Shown: positions 1 through 8,447 of the stretch, piece by piece
How positions within the stretch are numbered: the stretch's first letter is position 1
Layout of the letters: the number at the start of each line of letters is the position of its first letter
Translations under genes and position numbers: made by a program
Origin: VRUE01 sp044867645
GTDB taxonomy: Bacteria > Actinomycetota > Thermoleophilia > Solirubrobacterales > 70-9
DNA: 64,000 bases
Direction of reading: 5' to 3'
Assembly (NCBI GenBank): GCA_044867645.1
Contig: JBIOVI010000011.1
Location: forward strand, 32,809-96,808
The notes under the pieces: model-generated
The model's input: the letters and a program-made list of their open reading frames with translations, nothing else
Database searches by the model: none
What the model was told of the DNA's origin: nothing

Positions 1-1170
1 CACGTTGCCGAGCTGGGAGAGGATCAGGCCCATCCCGACCCCAAGGACGCCCATCGCGACGAGGAAGGAGGAGTTGTCGAGCTGGGGCTCGATCGTGCCA
101 AGCAGCATGAGAGTTGCGGCGAAGACGATCGCCAGGCCGCTCCGCACTAGGAGCCTGGGCGCGAAGCGCGACGAGAGGGCTGAGCCGGCGAGTGCGGTCA
201 GGAACAGGCCGGCCGAGGCGGGCAACATGCGTACGCCGGTTTCGAGCGCGTCGAGACCCTGCACGATCTGCAGGAAGAGCGGGATGGTGAAGAAGATCCC
301 CATCAGGATCAGGTTCTGCGCGAACAGCATCGAGATCCCGCCGCGCAGCGAGGGGATGCCGAAGAGGCGGAAATGGACGAGCGGCTCGCGTTCCCCCTGC
401 TCCCGGCGCCGCTCCCAGGCGCGGAAGGCGGCCAGCAGGAGCACGCCGGCGGCGATCACGAACGGAGTCAGCGAGAAGCCGAAGGGCTCGATCGGCGAGT
501 CGCGCGGCGCCAGCCAGCCCCAGTTGCTGGCCTGAAGGGTGCCGAGGACGACCAGCGCGAGGCCGAGCGCCGAGAGCACGCTGCCGCCCCAATCGAGTTG
601 CGGAGCGGGTCCGGTGCGGGCCGGCTCGCGGATTAGCCTGGTGCCGAGGAGGATTCCGATGGCGACCACGACCTCGCCGACGAAGACGAGTCGCCAGGTG
701 AAGTCGGTGGTGACCCAGCCGCCGAGGATCGGGCCGACCGCGATTCCGGCGCCCGCCACCCCGCCGAGCACGCCGTAGGCGATCGCCCGGTCGGCCCCTT
801 GATAGTTGCCTGCGACCAAGGCGACGAGGGCCGGCAGAACCAGCGCCGCGCCGATGCCCTCCAGCACCGACCAGCCGAGCATCAGCGAGGGGACGCTCCA
901 GGAGGCGGCGGTGAGCGCCGACCCGACGCCGTAGATGCAGAGGCCGATCGCGAACGCCCTCCGTCGTCCCCAGAGGTCGCCCAGCTTGCCGCCGGTAAGC
1001 ATCAGGCCCGCCATCACCAGCGCGTAGAAGGCGATCACCATCTGGATCGTCGTCACCGTGGTGTCGAAGTCCTCGACCAGCTGCGAGATGGCGACGTTCA
1101 TGACCGCCTGGTCTAGGACCATCAGGAATTGTGCGGCCGCGAGGACCGCGAGCACTGCCCACTTGGTCAT
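1..1170 (-). CDS. MFS drug exporter, DHA2-like (3' end off left edge)
   Basis: The minus strand is open from an ATG at 1170 to the left edge (390 codons, no stop), so the C-terminus is missing. The protein starts MTKWAVLAVLAAAQFLMVLD, with the acidic residue in TM1 typical of drug:H+ antiporters, and has the loop motif GGKLGDLWGRRR near residue 60 and a motif-C-like glycine-rich stretch (GVAGAGIAVGPILGGW) near residue 145. At least ten hydrophobic segments are visible before the edge, consistent with the 14-TM EmrB/QacA class. It probably exports amphipathic drugs using proton motive force; substrate unknown. The 5' side faces the low-GC segment starting near 1200. Confidence 0.9.
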   Translation of the reverse strand, partial: MTKWAVLAVLAAAQFLMVLDQAVMNVAISQLVEDFDTTVTTIQMVIAFYALVMAGLMLTGGKLGDLWGRRRAFAIGLCIYGVGSALTAASWSVPSLMLGWSVLEGIGAALVLPALVALVAGNYQGADRAIAYGVLGGVAGAGIAVGPILGGWVTTDFTWRLVFVGEVVVAIGILLGTRLIREPARTGPAPQLDWGGSVLSALGLALVVLGTLQASNWGWLAPRDSPIEPFGFSLTPFVIAAGVLLLAAFRAWERRREQGEREPLVHFRLFGIPSLRGGISMLFAQNLILMGIFFTIPLFLQIVQGLDALETGVRMLPASAGLFLTALAGSALSSRFAPRLLVRSGLAIVFAATLMLLGTIEPQLDNSSFLVAMGVLGVGMGLILSQLGNV

Positions 1171-1350
1171 CGCTTGGCAGCGTATCCCGCCCATCGGGCA
1201 GGGTCGTTGCGAAGACGCCAAAATGGCTTTCAAGCATGTGCCGCCCCAAAAGCATCTGGAACACCGGACGCTTGGCTAGCCATCTCCTGATGGCAACTCT
1301 TCGGTTTCGTACAAGTCCGTAAGCGTCCGTATAGTTTTTGTTGATTGGTT

Positions 1351-2007
1351 ATGGGCCAGCCCATCTCGATAGGTTTCCCTGGTAAGGATCGCGTTGAAAT
1401 AACGCTTCCGAAGGAATCGGCCACTGCCGCGATGCTGGTCGAACAAGCTCGTACGCTGGTGCAAATCGAAGAGTCTCGATTTGCCGCTGTTCAGACGAAA
1501 ACCACGACGCTGTTAGCTGTCGTTGGGGTGGTTGCCAGCATTGGCGGAGGGCTTGCCGCCGGGCTCAACGGTCGAGAGTTTGCCTTTCTTGTATCCATTT
1601 TCGCGATCCTTTTTGGCTCGCTCGCAGCTGGAATGTTGCTCTGGTCAGGTGCGGTCGCTCTTGGGGCCTTGAAAAAGACGCCGGAACCGACGCCGAAAGC
1701 GGAGCAACTGATGAAAGTGATCCGCGACCGCTTTCCACCCTTACTTGACAAGGAACCAGGAGAAGCGGCTCTTGCCTTGCTTCCGATTCTGGCTAAACAA
1801 CACAGTCGGGTCCACAAAGCCAGTGAGGAAGTCCATAAAGCCTTCAAACAGGCCTCGCGTGGGCTCGGCATCGCGGTTCTCAGCGGCATGATCATGGCTG
1901 CCCTTGTGGTCTTCGGAGCCACGAGCAAGCCCCAGGAAGTCCATCTGGTCAAAAATCCAAAAAATCAACCGCCAGCCTTCGCTCGCGCTACCCTAGAGAA
2001 GCTATGA
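1351..2007 (+). CDS. Hypothetical three-TM membrane protein
   Basis: No family recognised. The 218-residue protein (ATG at 1351; an in-frame TTG at 1345 is an alternative, neither with a clear ribosome site) has a soluble N-terminus with a helical stretch (about 22-50), two adjacent membrane segments (about 52-72 and 77-105), a cytosolic helical region of about 60 residues and a third membrane segment near 170-190. Its stop overlaps the start of the next gene by four bases (ATGA), so the two are very likely translationally coupled. The architecture resembles small membrane effectors of defence or toxin modules, but nothing in the sequence proves that role. G+C is below that of the surrounding chromosome. 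Confidence 0.7.
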   Translation: MGQPISIGFPGKDRVEITLPKESATAAMLVEQARTLVQIEESRFAAVQTKTTTLLAVVGVVASIGGGLAAGLNGREFAFLVSIFAILFGSLAAGMLLWSGAVALGALKKTPEPTPKAEQLMKVIRDRFPPLLDKEPGEAALALLPILAKQHSRVHKASEEVHKAFKQASRGLGIAVLSGMIMAALVVFGATSKPQEVHLVKNPKNQPPAFARATLEKL

Positions 2008-2348
2008 AAGATCCTGTTTCAGCTCTTTTCTTGGCTCTCGATCGCGGCGTCGAGCGAGTCAGCGATCGAGCCTTTGAGGCAGCGGTTTCTTCTCAACGAA
2101 CTGAGACCGAGGAAGCTCCGGACTACCAAGAACAGCTCCTTGAGCTGGTCAAAAATCTTCAAGCCGACCTCACGACTCCGGGCATTCAAGAGGCAATCCA
2201 GGCGGGGCTTGTCGAAACGAATGACAGCGGCGAATTGGTTCCAACCGAGATTGGCGAATACTTGCTGCCAGAGCCTGACGACCCGCAAGCTAGCGATGAG
2301 CAGCTAACTCGCGAGCAGGCTCAGGCGTCAGCCGATCTCATCGATTGA
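2004..2348 (+). CDS. Hypothetical small acidic protein coupled to membrane protein
   Basis: A 114-residue, strongly acidic, soluble protein with no membrane segment and no recognised domain. It begins inside the stop codon of the preceding three-TM protein (ATGA), so it should be made in proportion to that protein and could bind or control it. Residues 35-75 look helical; the C-terminal third is rich in Asp, Glu, Gln and Ala and probably disordered. It could be a partner or immunity-type protein; this is inference from gene order only. Confidence 0.65.
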   Translation: MKDPVSALFLALDRGVERVSDRAFEAAVSSQRTETEEAPDYQEQLLELVKNLQADLTTPGIQEAIQAGLVETNDSGELVPTEIGEYLLPEPDDPQASDEQLTREQAQASADLID

Positions 2349-2613
2349 CGTACCAACCTTCTCCTGCACCCGGTGCTTTACTCGCGAAGCCGCCTCGTGA
2401 CGACTCTGAATCCAAAGGTGGCCTCCAGGCGATGCCTTCTTAAAGCCTGGAGGGCTTGATCCCCTGGGAGCGAGGGATCGGTTGGACCCCTCGCCGCGAG
2501 TACCTAGGGGCGAATTTGAGACCCACTTCAAGTAACGACAACAAAACGTTAGGCCGAAACGCTCATACCCCGGCTCGTGAATCGGACTGTCGAGAAACTG
2601 GCTGGCTGACTAA

Positions 2614-2871
2614 CTAATGAGAGCCGTTTTTGCTGGCCGGGTTGCCGTCTTGCTCGGGCTGGTCAGTCAATCCGAGCAACGCATCCACTCGGGCGATCCT
2701 GGCGCTGTTGTCAACGATTGACGTGCTCAGATGGGCTGAAATATCGTCAAGGATCTTGTTGACGACTGAGAGGCGGTTTCCAGACTCGGCTTCAGCCCTC
2801 CACCGGGCTAAGTCTTGTTGGAATGCCTGATCACGCACCAATTTGAACATACCCCGCGTTTCGGAGGGCAA
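2614..2871 (-). CDS. Hypothetical 78-85 aa protein
   Basis: Small mostly helical charged protein, no recognised domain. The longest frame starts with TTG at 2871; an internal ATG at 2850 (protein beginning MFKLVRDQAF) is an equally plausible start and would give 78 residues. No strong ribosome site precedes either. It lies on the opposite strand to the 1351-2348 pair and upstream of nothing obvious; the neighbouring minus-strand gene is at 2993-3505. Coding status is less certain than for the larger genes. Confidence 0.45.
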   Translation of the reverse strand: MPSETRGMFKLVRDQAFQQDLARWRAEAESGNRLSVVNKILDDISAHLSTSIVDNSARIARVDALLGLTDQPEQDGNPASKNGSH

Positions 2872-2992
2872 CCTAAATTTGTCTCGTCAGCACAGGGACC
2901 TTGCTGGGAGGTCGATGTATTCATCGAACGAGCCACCTCCCAGGGAGTGGAGAGTATAAGCACTAGGCAACAATGGCCGCAAGAAAGCTGAG

Positions 2993-3505
2993 TTAGCTTT
3001 GCTTCTCCAAGTCGGCTATGCGCTGCTGAAGTTTCGCAACGTCTTGTTCTAGCGCGACGATCTGCTGGGCTTGCTCTTCGGCAGTCAAACCGAGTTGCCG
3101 CCCGACCTCGATGCTGCCCGCCAGGTCACGTTGTAGGGCCTTAATGGATTTCTCCTGCCCTTTGATCGTCCCCTGGGTTTCCTTGTTGACGACTTTGCCA
3201 TCACGAACGCCTTTTGGCCCGATCTGAGTCATGCCGCGTCCGTTTAGCGCCATGACAAAAAGCAAGACGACTACGTAATAGAAGACAAAAGACACCCCGC
3301 CGACCTCGTTGCGGTATAGCGCCTGAGAGCCGAAGGCCAGTCCCGGCAGTTCTCCAGCCGGGGGCACCTCCGTCTGCTGAGCCACGATGACCCCGCCAGC
3401 GAAAGCCAGCAAGACAAGTCCGGCGAACCCATAGTTGATCATCCAGGCCTTGACCGGGCTCCAAATGTGCTGGCAGCGCTGGCGGAACTTCTGCCGCCGC
3501 TTCAT
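2993..3505 (-). CDS. Hypothetical two-TM protein with C-terminal coiled coil
   Basis: A 170-residue protein starting with a strongly basic stretch (MKRRQKFRQR), then a membrane segment at about 24-43, a short loop, a second membrane segment at about 72-89, and a C-terminal region (about 110-170) of charged heptads ending LQQRIADLEKQS that should form a coiled coil. The positive-inside rule puts both termini in the cytoplasm. No family recognised. It is the largest minus-strand gene of the low-GC segment and may be co-transcribed with the small gene at 2614-2871. Confidence 0.65.
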   Translation of the reverse strand: MKRRQKFRQRCQHIWSPVKAWMINYGFAGLVLLAFAGGVIVAQQTEVPPAGELPGLAFGSQALYRNEVGGVSFVFYYVVVLLFVMALNGRGMTQIGPKGVRDGKVVNKETQGTIKGQEKSIKALQRDLAGSIEVGRQLGLTAEEQAQQIVALEQDVAKLQQRIADLEKQS

Positions 3506-4392
3506 ATCTCTAGCCAGGGAGGTCCGCTGCCGCCGTTAGAAAACGGCTGCTGGGGCTCCCGCTCCCTCTGTTCTCGTAACCCTAAAAATCGCTCTCAACC
3601 CCCTGTCTCGCTTCCCCCTAAATGGCGCGGCATCCCTTCCCCGTCGCTGAGGCCCTCCCTGGACGCCTAGTGACACTGACCGTGCTTGGCGACGCCGTCG
3701 CCAAGCTTCCTCTTGGGCTTGTGCTCCTAGTAGTCCTTCCTCGCTGAAACAACCATATCGGAACTCCATCATTCCTGTCAAGGAATGAGCCCAGTTTTAA
3801 CTGACTATAAGTAATAGTCAAAAACTCCCAGGCATTTAGCGAATAGGTGACAATTTTTTCAACACGTCTTAACCTAATCTATGCAAAGGAAAGTCTGCCT
3901 ATTATTGTGCGACTTCTTCGCTAACACACAACTAGTTTCGGCTCTCTAAGAGGTGCTGCCTGGCTGGCCCCAAGAAGCCCAGGCGTTCCTGATTGGGCTT
4001 GGGTCATCCGCAGAAGTGACGCACCCCACCCTTTAGAAGAGGTGCCTTACCAACCCTGTACTTCCAAAATGTGTGTATCACCTAGAGACCAGTGATACAG
4101 ATCGCGTAGATGAAGTCAGCGTGCAGTGAGAGAACCTCAGTTGGGAGTTAAACACCAACAGGTACGAAGACCCCGTGACGAACAGGGAGGTCGCCCATAC
4201 GCCCAGTTGAGCGCGTCCAAAGCTTTCCACGAGGATGGACCTCCGTTCCTCTCGGGGCCAGCTCGCAATCTCGACACGCGCGCTGGAGCGCCCTAGACGA
4301 TCTGCACATCGCTGGTTCCTGTAATCGGCTCGCTGGGGAACGGCCCCCTGTGCCACCCCAAACCGCTCTGTAGAAAGGTGTTGCTCTATGAG
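3506..4392. other. Gene-free stretch, AT-rich in part
   Basis: 887 bases between the two-TM gene and tRNA-Ser hold no reading frame with coding character that I can support; open frames here are short and lack ribosome sites. Part (3781-3930) is distinctly AT-rich. The last 50 bases contain short pieces matching tRNA-Ser (see 4351-4370). Probably decayed island DNA. Confidence 0.55.
4351..4370 (-). repeat. Scrambled tRNA-Ser 5'-half fragments
   Basis: TGCCACCCC at 4351-4359 and AACCGCTCTG at 4361-4370 both recur in the adjacent tRNA-Ser gene (4470-4478 and 4462-4471), but in the opposite order. This suggests a decayed partial duplicate of the tRNA next to its 3' end, as left by repeated integration or excision events. 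Short matches, so chance is possible. Confidence 0.35.
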
Positions 4393-4481
4393 CGGAGGGG
4401 GTGGGATTCGAACCCACGAGACGCCTTACGACGCCTAACGGCTTTCAAGGCCGCCGCATTCAACCGCTCTGCCACCCCTCC
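4393..4481 (-). tRNA. tRNA-Ser (anticodon UGA)
   Basis: Reads on the minus strand from GGAGGGG at 4481 to CCCCTCC plus discriminator G at 4393. The anticodon loop CTTGAAA gives anticodon TGA, reading UCA codons. A long variable arm and the T arm GTGGG-TTCGAAT-CCCAC are present, as expected for a class II serine tRNA. The CCA end is not encoded. The 3' end faces the low-GC segment. Confidence 0.95.
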
Positions 4482-4558
4482 GGGGTTCGGACCGGATATG
4501 TCGATGCTAGCCGTAAGGATATGGACAAAATGGCATGAGTAAAAAAGCGAGGCGATGA

Positions 4559-5725
4559 TTGGATACCGGTGTGCGCCGGCTGCTCATCTTCGCCTCGACG
4601 ATGGTTTTCTTCGACGTCGCCTTCTACGCGGCGATCGCGCCGTTGCTGCCCGACTACGTCGCCGACTTTGGCCTCAGCAAGGCAGAAGCCGGCATCCTCG
4701 CTGCCTCTTACGCGGCCGGCACCTTGCTTGCTTCGCTGCCTGCTGGATTCGTGGCGACCCGGATCGGGCCCCGCCGCACGGTAATCGGCGGGCTGCTTCT
4801 GCTGGGCGTATCCAGCCTCGCCTTCGGTCTCGGCCGCGATATCGCCCTGCTCGACTCGGCCCGTTTTGCACAAGGCATCGCCGGGGCGCTGATCTGGTCG
4901 GGTGCGCTGACGTGGTTGATCACCACCGCTCCGCCGGAGCGCCGGGGTTCGGTGATCGGGACCGCGCTTGGCACCGCGGTGGCTGGCGCCCTGGTCGGGC
5001 CAGTCCTGGGGGCGGTCGCGGCAGAGATCGGGACCGGGGTGGTCTTCGGCGCGGTGCTGGGATTCGCCCTGGTGCTCGCGGCCATCGCCTCCCGCCTGCC
5101 GGAGCCCGGGTTCCCAGAGCAACAGCCGTTGCGGGAGGTGGCCGCGACGATCGTCAGCCGCCCGATCCTCACGGCGACCGCATTCGTCGCGGTGCCCTCG
5201 CTGATGTTCGGGGCGGTGGAGGTTCTGGTGCCGCTGCGCATCGACGAACTCGGCGGTGGGCACGTGGCGATCGCCGGCGGTTTCATCGCCGGGGCCGGCT
5301 TGGAGGCGGTCTTGGCCCCAGTCGCGGGGCGGTATTCGGATCGTGTTGGCCGGCGCACCCCATTCGTGATCGGCATCGGCATATGCGCCTGCGCGATGGT
5401 GGGGATCGCGGTCGCCCAGGCTCTCGGGCCGGTCCTCGCCGCGCTCATCCTCAGCTCCCTGGGCGCCGGGATCTGCTTTGCGCCCGCTCTGACCACTCTC
5501 TCGGAGACGGCCGACCTGAGCGGCCTTCACCAGGGTTTCGCGGCTGGCCTTTCCAACATGGCCTGGGCCGCAGGGCAGACCGCGGGGGCTCTGGCGGGAG
5601 GCGGCGCAGCGAGCGCCGCCGGCTACGTCGTCCCAAGTCTCGGGATTGCCGCGCTGCTGCTCCTGACCAGCGTCTACGCCTACCGCTCTCTGGCCCCACC
5701 GCTCCCGAGCGGCGGGGTAGCGTAA
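4559..5725 (+). CDS. MFS transporter, 12-TM multidrug-type
   Basis: A 388-residue polytopic protein with about 12 hydrophobic segments and duplicated six-helix halves. Features include an Asp in TM1 (FFDVAFYAAIAPLLPDYV), a loop 2-3 basic motif (RIGPRRTVIGG near 70-80) and a motif-C-like VAGALVGPVLGAV near 145. It is shorter and of a different subgroup from the exporter at the left edge. Start taken at TTG 4559, preceded by GAGGCGA. It sits 4 bases upstream of the aldonolactone oxidase, so the two are probably one transcript; the transporter may move a sugar acid or related compound, but substrate is not readable from sequence. Confidence 0.85.
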   Translation: MDTGVRRLLIFASTMVFFDVAFYAAIAPLLPDYVADFGLSKAEAGILAASYAAGTLLASLPAGFVATRIGPRRTVIGGLLLLGVSSLAFGLGRDIALLDSARFAQGIAGALIWSGALTWLITTAPPERRGSVIGTALGTAVAGALVGPVLGAVAAEIGTGVVFGAVLGFALVLAAIASRLPEPGFPEQQPLREVAATIVSRPILTATAFVAVPSLMFGAVEVLVPLRIDELGGGHVAIAGGFIAGAGLEAVLAPVAGRYSDRVGRRTPFVIGIGICACAMVGIAVAQALGPVLAALILSSLGAGICFAPALTTLSETADLSGLHQGFAAGLSNMAWAAGQTAGALAGGGAASAAGYVVPSLGIAALLLLTSVYAYRSLAPPLPSGGVA

Positions 5726-5729
5726 GGCC

Positions 5730-7025
5730 GTGGGCGATGCCTGGCACAACTGGACGGGGGATCAATGCTGCCGGCCGACCGAGGTGGTGCGACCTGGTGA
5801 CCGCGACCAGCTGGCGGAGGCGATCGCAAGAGCTGCCGAGGCGGGACGCAAGGTCAGCGTGGCCGGCGCAGGGCACTCCTTCACCGCAGCGGCGCTGACC
5901 GACGGCACGATGATCGACATCGCCGCGCTGCGCGGCATGATCGACGCCGATCCCGTTTCGGGTCTGGTCAAGGTGGGCGCAGGCACCGTTCTTGCCGACC
6001 TCAACGAGGAGCTGCACCGCCTCGGTCTGGCGATGGAGAACCTCGGCGACATCGATCGCCAGACTGTTGCCGGCGCGATCTCCACGGGGACCCACGGCAC
6101 CGGCGTGAAGCTGCGCAATCTCTCCGCCCAGGTCGAGGCGCTGGAGCTGGTGACGGCCGACGGCGGCGTGCGCGAGCTTGACGCCACCGAGCTCAACCTG
6201 CTGCGTGCCGCGCGGGTCGGTGTCGGCGCCCTCGGCGCGATCTCAGCCGTGACCCTGCGCTGCGTCCCGGCCTTCGTCCTGCTCCGTGTCGATTCGCCAC
6301 AGCCACGCGAGGAGGTGCTCGACAGCTTCGAGGAGCAGGCCGAGGCCAACGATCACTTCGAGCTGTTCACCTTCCCCTACGCCGACTCGGCCCTGGTCCT
6401 CGAGCGCAACCGGGTCGAAGGTCCGCCACGGCCGCGCGGCCGGCTGGCCGGCTATCTCAACGACACGGTTCTGGAGAACTGGGCGCTCGAGACGCTCTCG
6501 GCGGCGGGCAGATGGGTTCCAGCCGCGATCCCTCGTCTCTCCCGTCTCGCTGCCGCGCTCGCCTCCGGCGGCAAGACGATCGACCGCAGCGATCGAGTGT
6601 TCGCCAGCGAGCGCCGCGTCCGCTTCACTGAGATGGAGTACGGAATCCCACGCGAGCATGGGCCCGAGGCCGCGCGCCGGGTGATCGAGTGGGTGCGCGC
6701 CAACCGCTACCCGGTCTTCTTTCCGATCGAGATGCGCGTGGCGGCCGGCGACGATGCCTTCCTCAGTCCGTCGCACACGCGGGACACCGCTTACATCGCC
6801 GTTCACCAGTACCGGGGCATGGAGTGGCGCCCGTACTTCGAAGCGGTGGAGGGGATCATGCGTGATTACGGTGGCCGGCCCCACTGGGGCAAGCGTCACT
6901 TCCAGAATGCGGAGACCCTGGAGCCGCTCTATCCCGCCTGGGCAGAGTTCCAGGCAGCTCGCGACGAGCTCGATCCCGACCGTGTCTTCACCAACGAGTA
7001 CGCCGCCAGCGTCCTCGGGCCCTGA
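5730..7025 (+). CDS. FAD-linked aldonolactone (D-arabinono-1,4-lactone-type) oxidase
   Basis: A 431-residue flavoprotein of the L-gulono/D-arabinono-1,4-lactone oxidase family. The N-terminal PCMH FAD domain shows AGAGHSFTAAALTDGTMIDI (residues about 50-70, with the His expected to carry FAD) and the ISTGTHGTG motif near 115; the C-terminal ALO domain ends with the conserved HWGKRHF near 390. The N-terminal NWTGDQ is typical for the family. It oxidises an aldono-lactone or alditol with O2, giving H2O2. GTG start at 5730, four bases after the MFS gene. It converges on the deaminase/aldolase gene. Confidence 0.88.
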   Translation: MGDAWHNWTGDQCCRPTEVVRPGDRDQLAEAIARAAEAGRKVSVAGAGHSFTAAALTDGTMIDIAALRGMIDADPVSGLVKVGAGTVLADLNEELHRLGLAMENLGDIDRQTVAGAISTGTHGTGVKLRNLSAQVEALELVTADGGVRELDATELNLLRAARVGVGALGAISAVTLRCVPAFVLLRVDSPQPREEVLDSFEEQAEANDHFELFTFPYADSALVLERNRVEGPPRPRGRLAGYLNDTVLENWALETLSAAGRWVPAAIPRLSRLAAALASGGKTIDRSDRVFASERRVRFTEMEYGIPREHGPEAARRVIEWVRANRYPVFFPIEMRVAAGDDAFLSPSHTRDTAYIAVHQYRGMEWRPYFEAVEGIMRDYGGRPHWGKRHFQNAETLEPLYPAWAEFQAARDELDPDRVFTNEYAASVLGP

Positions 7026-7062
7026 ATGACGGACGATGAAGCTGCCGCACGAGATCGGATGA

Positions 7063-8274
7063 CTAGAGAAAGGCTTTGCCCTCGCCGCGGTAGGTGGGGA
7101 CGACGTCGACGATCTCGTCTCCTTCGACCAGATGGAGAGCATCGAAGTGCTCGCAGAGCTCGCCCGCCTTGGCGTGGCGGAGGTAGACGCGGTCACCGAT
7201 CGAGAGCTGCGCTGCGGCTTGGCCGAGCAAAGGCGTTTGCACCTCACCGGCTCCCTCCTCCGAATCGAGTCGCAGACCAGTTGGTAGCCAGGGCAGGGGC
7301 AGCCGCGTGGGGTCGCCGCTGCCGGAGGCTAGATAGCCGCCACCGAGCGCCGTTGCGACGCTGGGTGCCGGCTTGCGGACTATCGGCAGCGCGAAGCCGG
7401 CCGCCGGCACCAAGCTGAAGCGGCTGTAGTGGTCGAAGAGGGCCGGGGCGTAGAAGCCAGAGCCGGCGGTTACCTCGGTGACCGCGTCCTCGGCGCCGGT
7501 CAGCTCGAGGCTGCCGGTGCCGCCGCCGTTGACGATCGGCAGCTCCGTGAACTCGCCGATCGCGGCGACGACCGCGGCCCGGCGCTTGGCAAGCTCGGCG
7601 GCGGAGCGCCGCTGCATGAACCGGATCGCCGACCCCCGGAGCCGCCGTCCCGGCGGTCGATCGCCGACTCCGGCGATCTGGCCCTCGTAGGCCATCAGGG
7701 CAGCCAGCTCGAGCTGGGGGCGCCGCTCGATCTCCCGAGCCAGCGCAACCGCCTGCGCGACGGTGTGGACGGGGGAACGCTTCGGGCCGACCTTGACTCG
7801 GCCGCCCAGCGTCCACCAGCTTGCATCGAGATCGATGCAAAGTCTGACCGGGGCTGCGCCCGCGCCCAGCACCGACTCGACGGCGTCGAGGTGCTCGGGG
7901 CAGTCGACCATCACGATCGGCGCGTCCGCTGGGCTGGCCACGGAGCGCAGGGCCAGCTCGCTCAGCGCCTCGGCGTCGGTGGTCGGGTAGGCGAGCAGCA
8001 GGTTCTCGAAGCCCCGTTCGGCTAGCCACAGGGTCTCGGGCAGGGTGAAGGTCATCACCCCCTCGAAGCCCGGGTCGCTGCGCAGGATGCGCTGCAGAAG
8101 ACCGCGACAGCGCAGCGACTTGCTCGCCACCCGGATCGGCTTGCCCGCCGCCCGTCCCAGCATCTCCTGCGCGTTGGCAGCCATCGCATCGAGGTCGACG
8201 AAGGCAAACGGCGCCTCGACCTCGGCGAAGATCGCCTCGTAGTCCGGGTATGACCGCGTCGGGCCTAAAGACAC
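7063..8274 (-). CDS. PLP-dependent amino acid deaminase/aldolase (alanine racemase fold)
   Basis: A 403-residue protein with an N-terminal alanine-racemase-type PLP barrel: AFVDLDAMAANA near 25 and the Schiff-base lysine in RVASKSLR near 50. The C-terminal D-serine dehydratase-like domain carries the metal-site style motif LRHAKAGELCEHF near 375-385 (His and Cys ligands). These features match the D-threonine aldolase / D-serine dehydratase group, so it probably cleaves or deaminates a hydroxy-amino acid. Exact substrate unknown. It is convergent with the aldonolactone oxidase, 37 bases away. Confidence 0.82.
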   Translation of the reverse strand: MSLGPTRSYPDYEAIFAEVEAPFAFVDLDAMAANAQEMLGRAAGKPIRVASKSLRCRGLLQRILRSDPGFEGVMTFTLPETLWLAERGFENLLLAYPTTDAEALSELALRSVASPADAPIVMVDCPEHLDAVESVLGAGAAPVRLCIDLDASWWTLGGRVKVGPKRSPVHTVAQAVALAREIERRPQLELAALMAYEGQIAGVGDRPPGRRLRGSAIRFMQRRSAAELAKRRAAVVAAIGEFTELPIVNGGGTGSLELTGAEDAVTEVTAGSGFYAPALFDHYSRFSLVPAAGFALPIVRKPAPSVATALGGGYLASGSGDPTRLPLPWLPTGLRLDSEEGAGEVQTPLLGQAAAQLSIGDRVYLRHAKAGELCEHFDALHLVEGDEIVDVVPTYRGEGKAFL

Positions 8275-8328
8275 GCGTTGAGCCTAACCGCGCCGTATCC
8301 CGGAGGCGGCGCTATGGTTTTTGCCCCC

Positions 8329-8417
8329 GGAGAGGTGGCCGAGTGGCTGAAGGCACTCGCCTGCTAAGCGAGTAGGGGGCGCAAGCTCTCTCGAGGGTTC
8401 GAATCCCTCCCTCTCCG
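8329..8417 (+). tRNA. tRNA-Ser (anticodon GCU)
   Basis: Acceptor GGAGAGG pairs with CCTCTCC before discriminator G at 8417. Anticodon loop CTGCTAA gives GCT, reading AGC/AGU. The long variable arm (TAGGGGGCGCAAGCTCTC region) and T arm GAGGG-TTCGAAT-CCCTC confirm a serine tRNA. It ends 30 bases before the ATG of the SGNH hydrolase gene. Confidence 0.96.
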
Positions 8418-8447
8418 TTCAGAACGGCGCTGTATGCCTTGTGCAGA

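Larger units (their letters stand above)
1171..4392. other. Low-GC accessory segment abutting tRNA-Ser (candidate island)
   Basis: Base composition drops below that of the surroundings: for example 3841-3900 is 37% G+C and 1921-1980 is 50%, against about 70% in flanking genes. It contains only small unrecognised genes and ends at the 3' end of tRNA-Ser, a common integration side. No integrase, transposase or clear terminal direct repeat of the tRNA 3' end was found, so a mobile origin is inferred from composition and position only. Confidence 0.5.

Noticed and set aside
5..1116. Plus-strand frames at the left edge
   Set aside because: The minus strand encodes a continuous MFS exporter across the same bases with correct motifs.
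4148..4417. 89-codon minus-strand frame starting in the tRNA-Ser 3' end
   Set aside because: It starts in tRNA sequence (GSNPTPS is a translated T arm) and has no ribosome site or domain.
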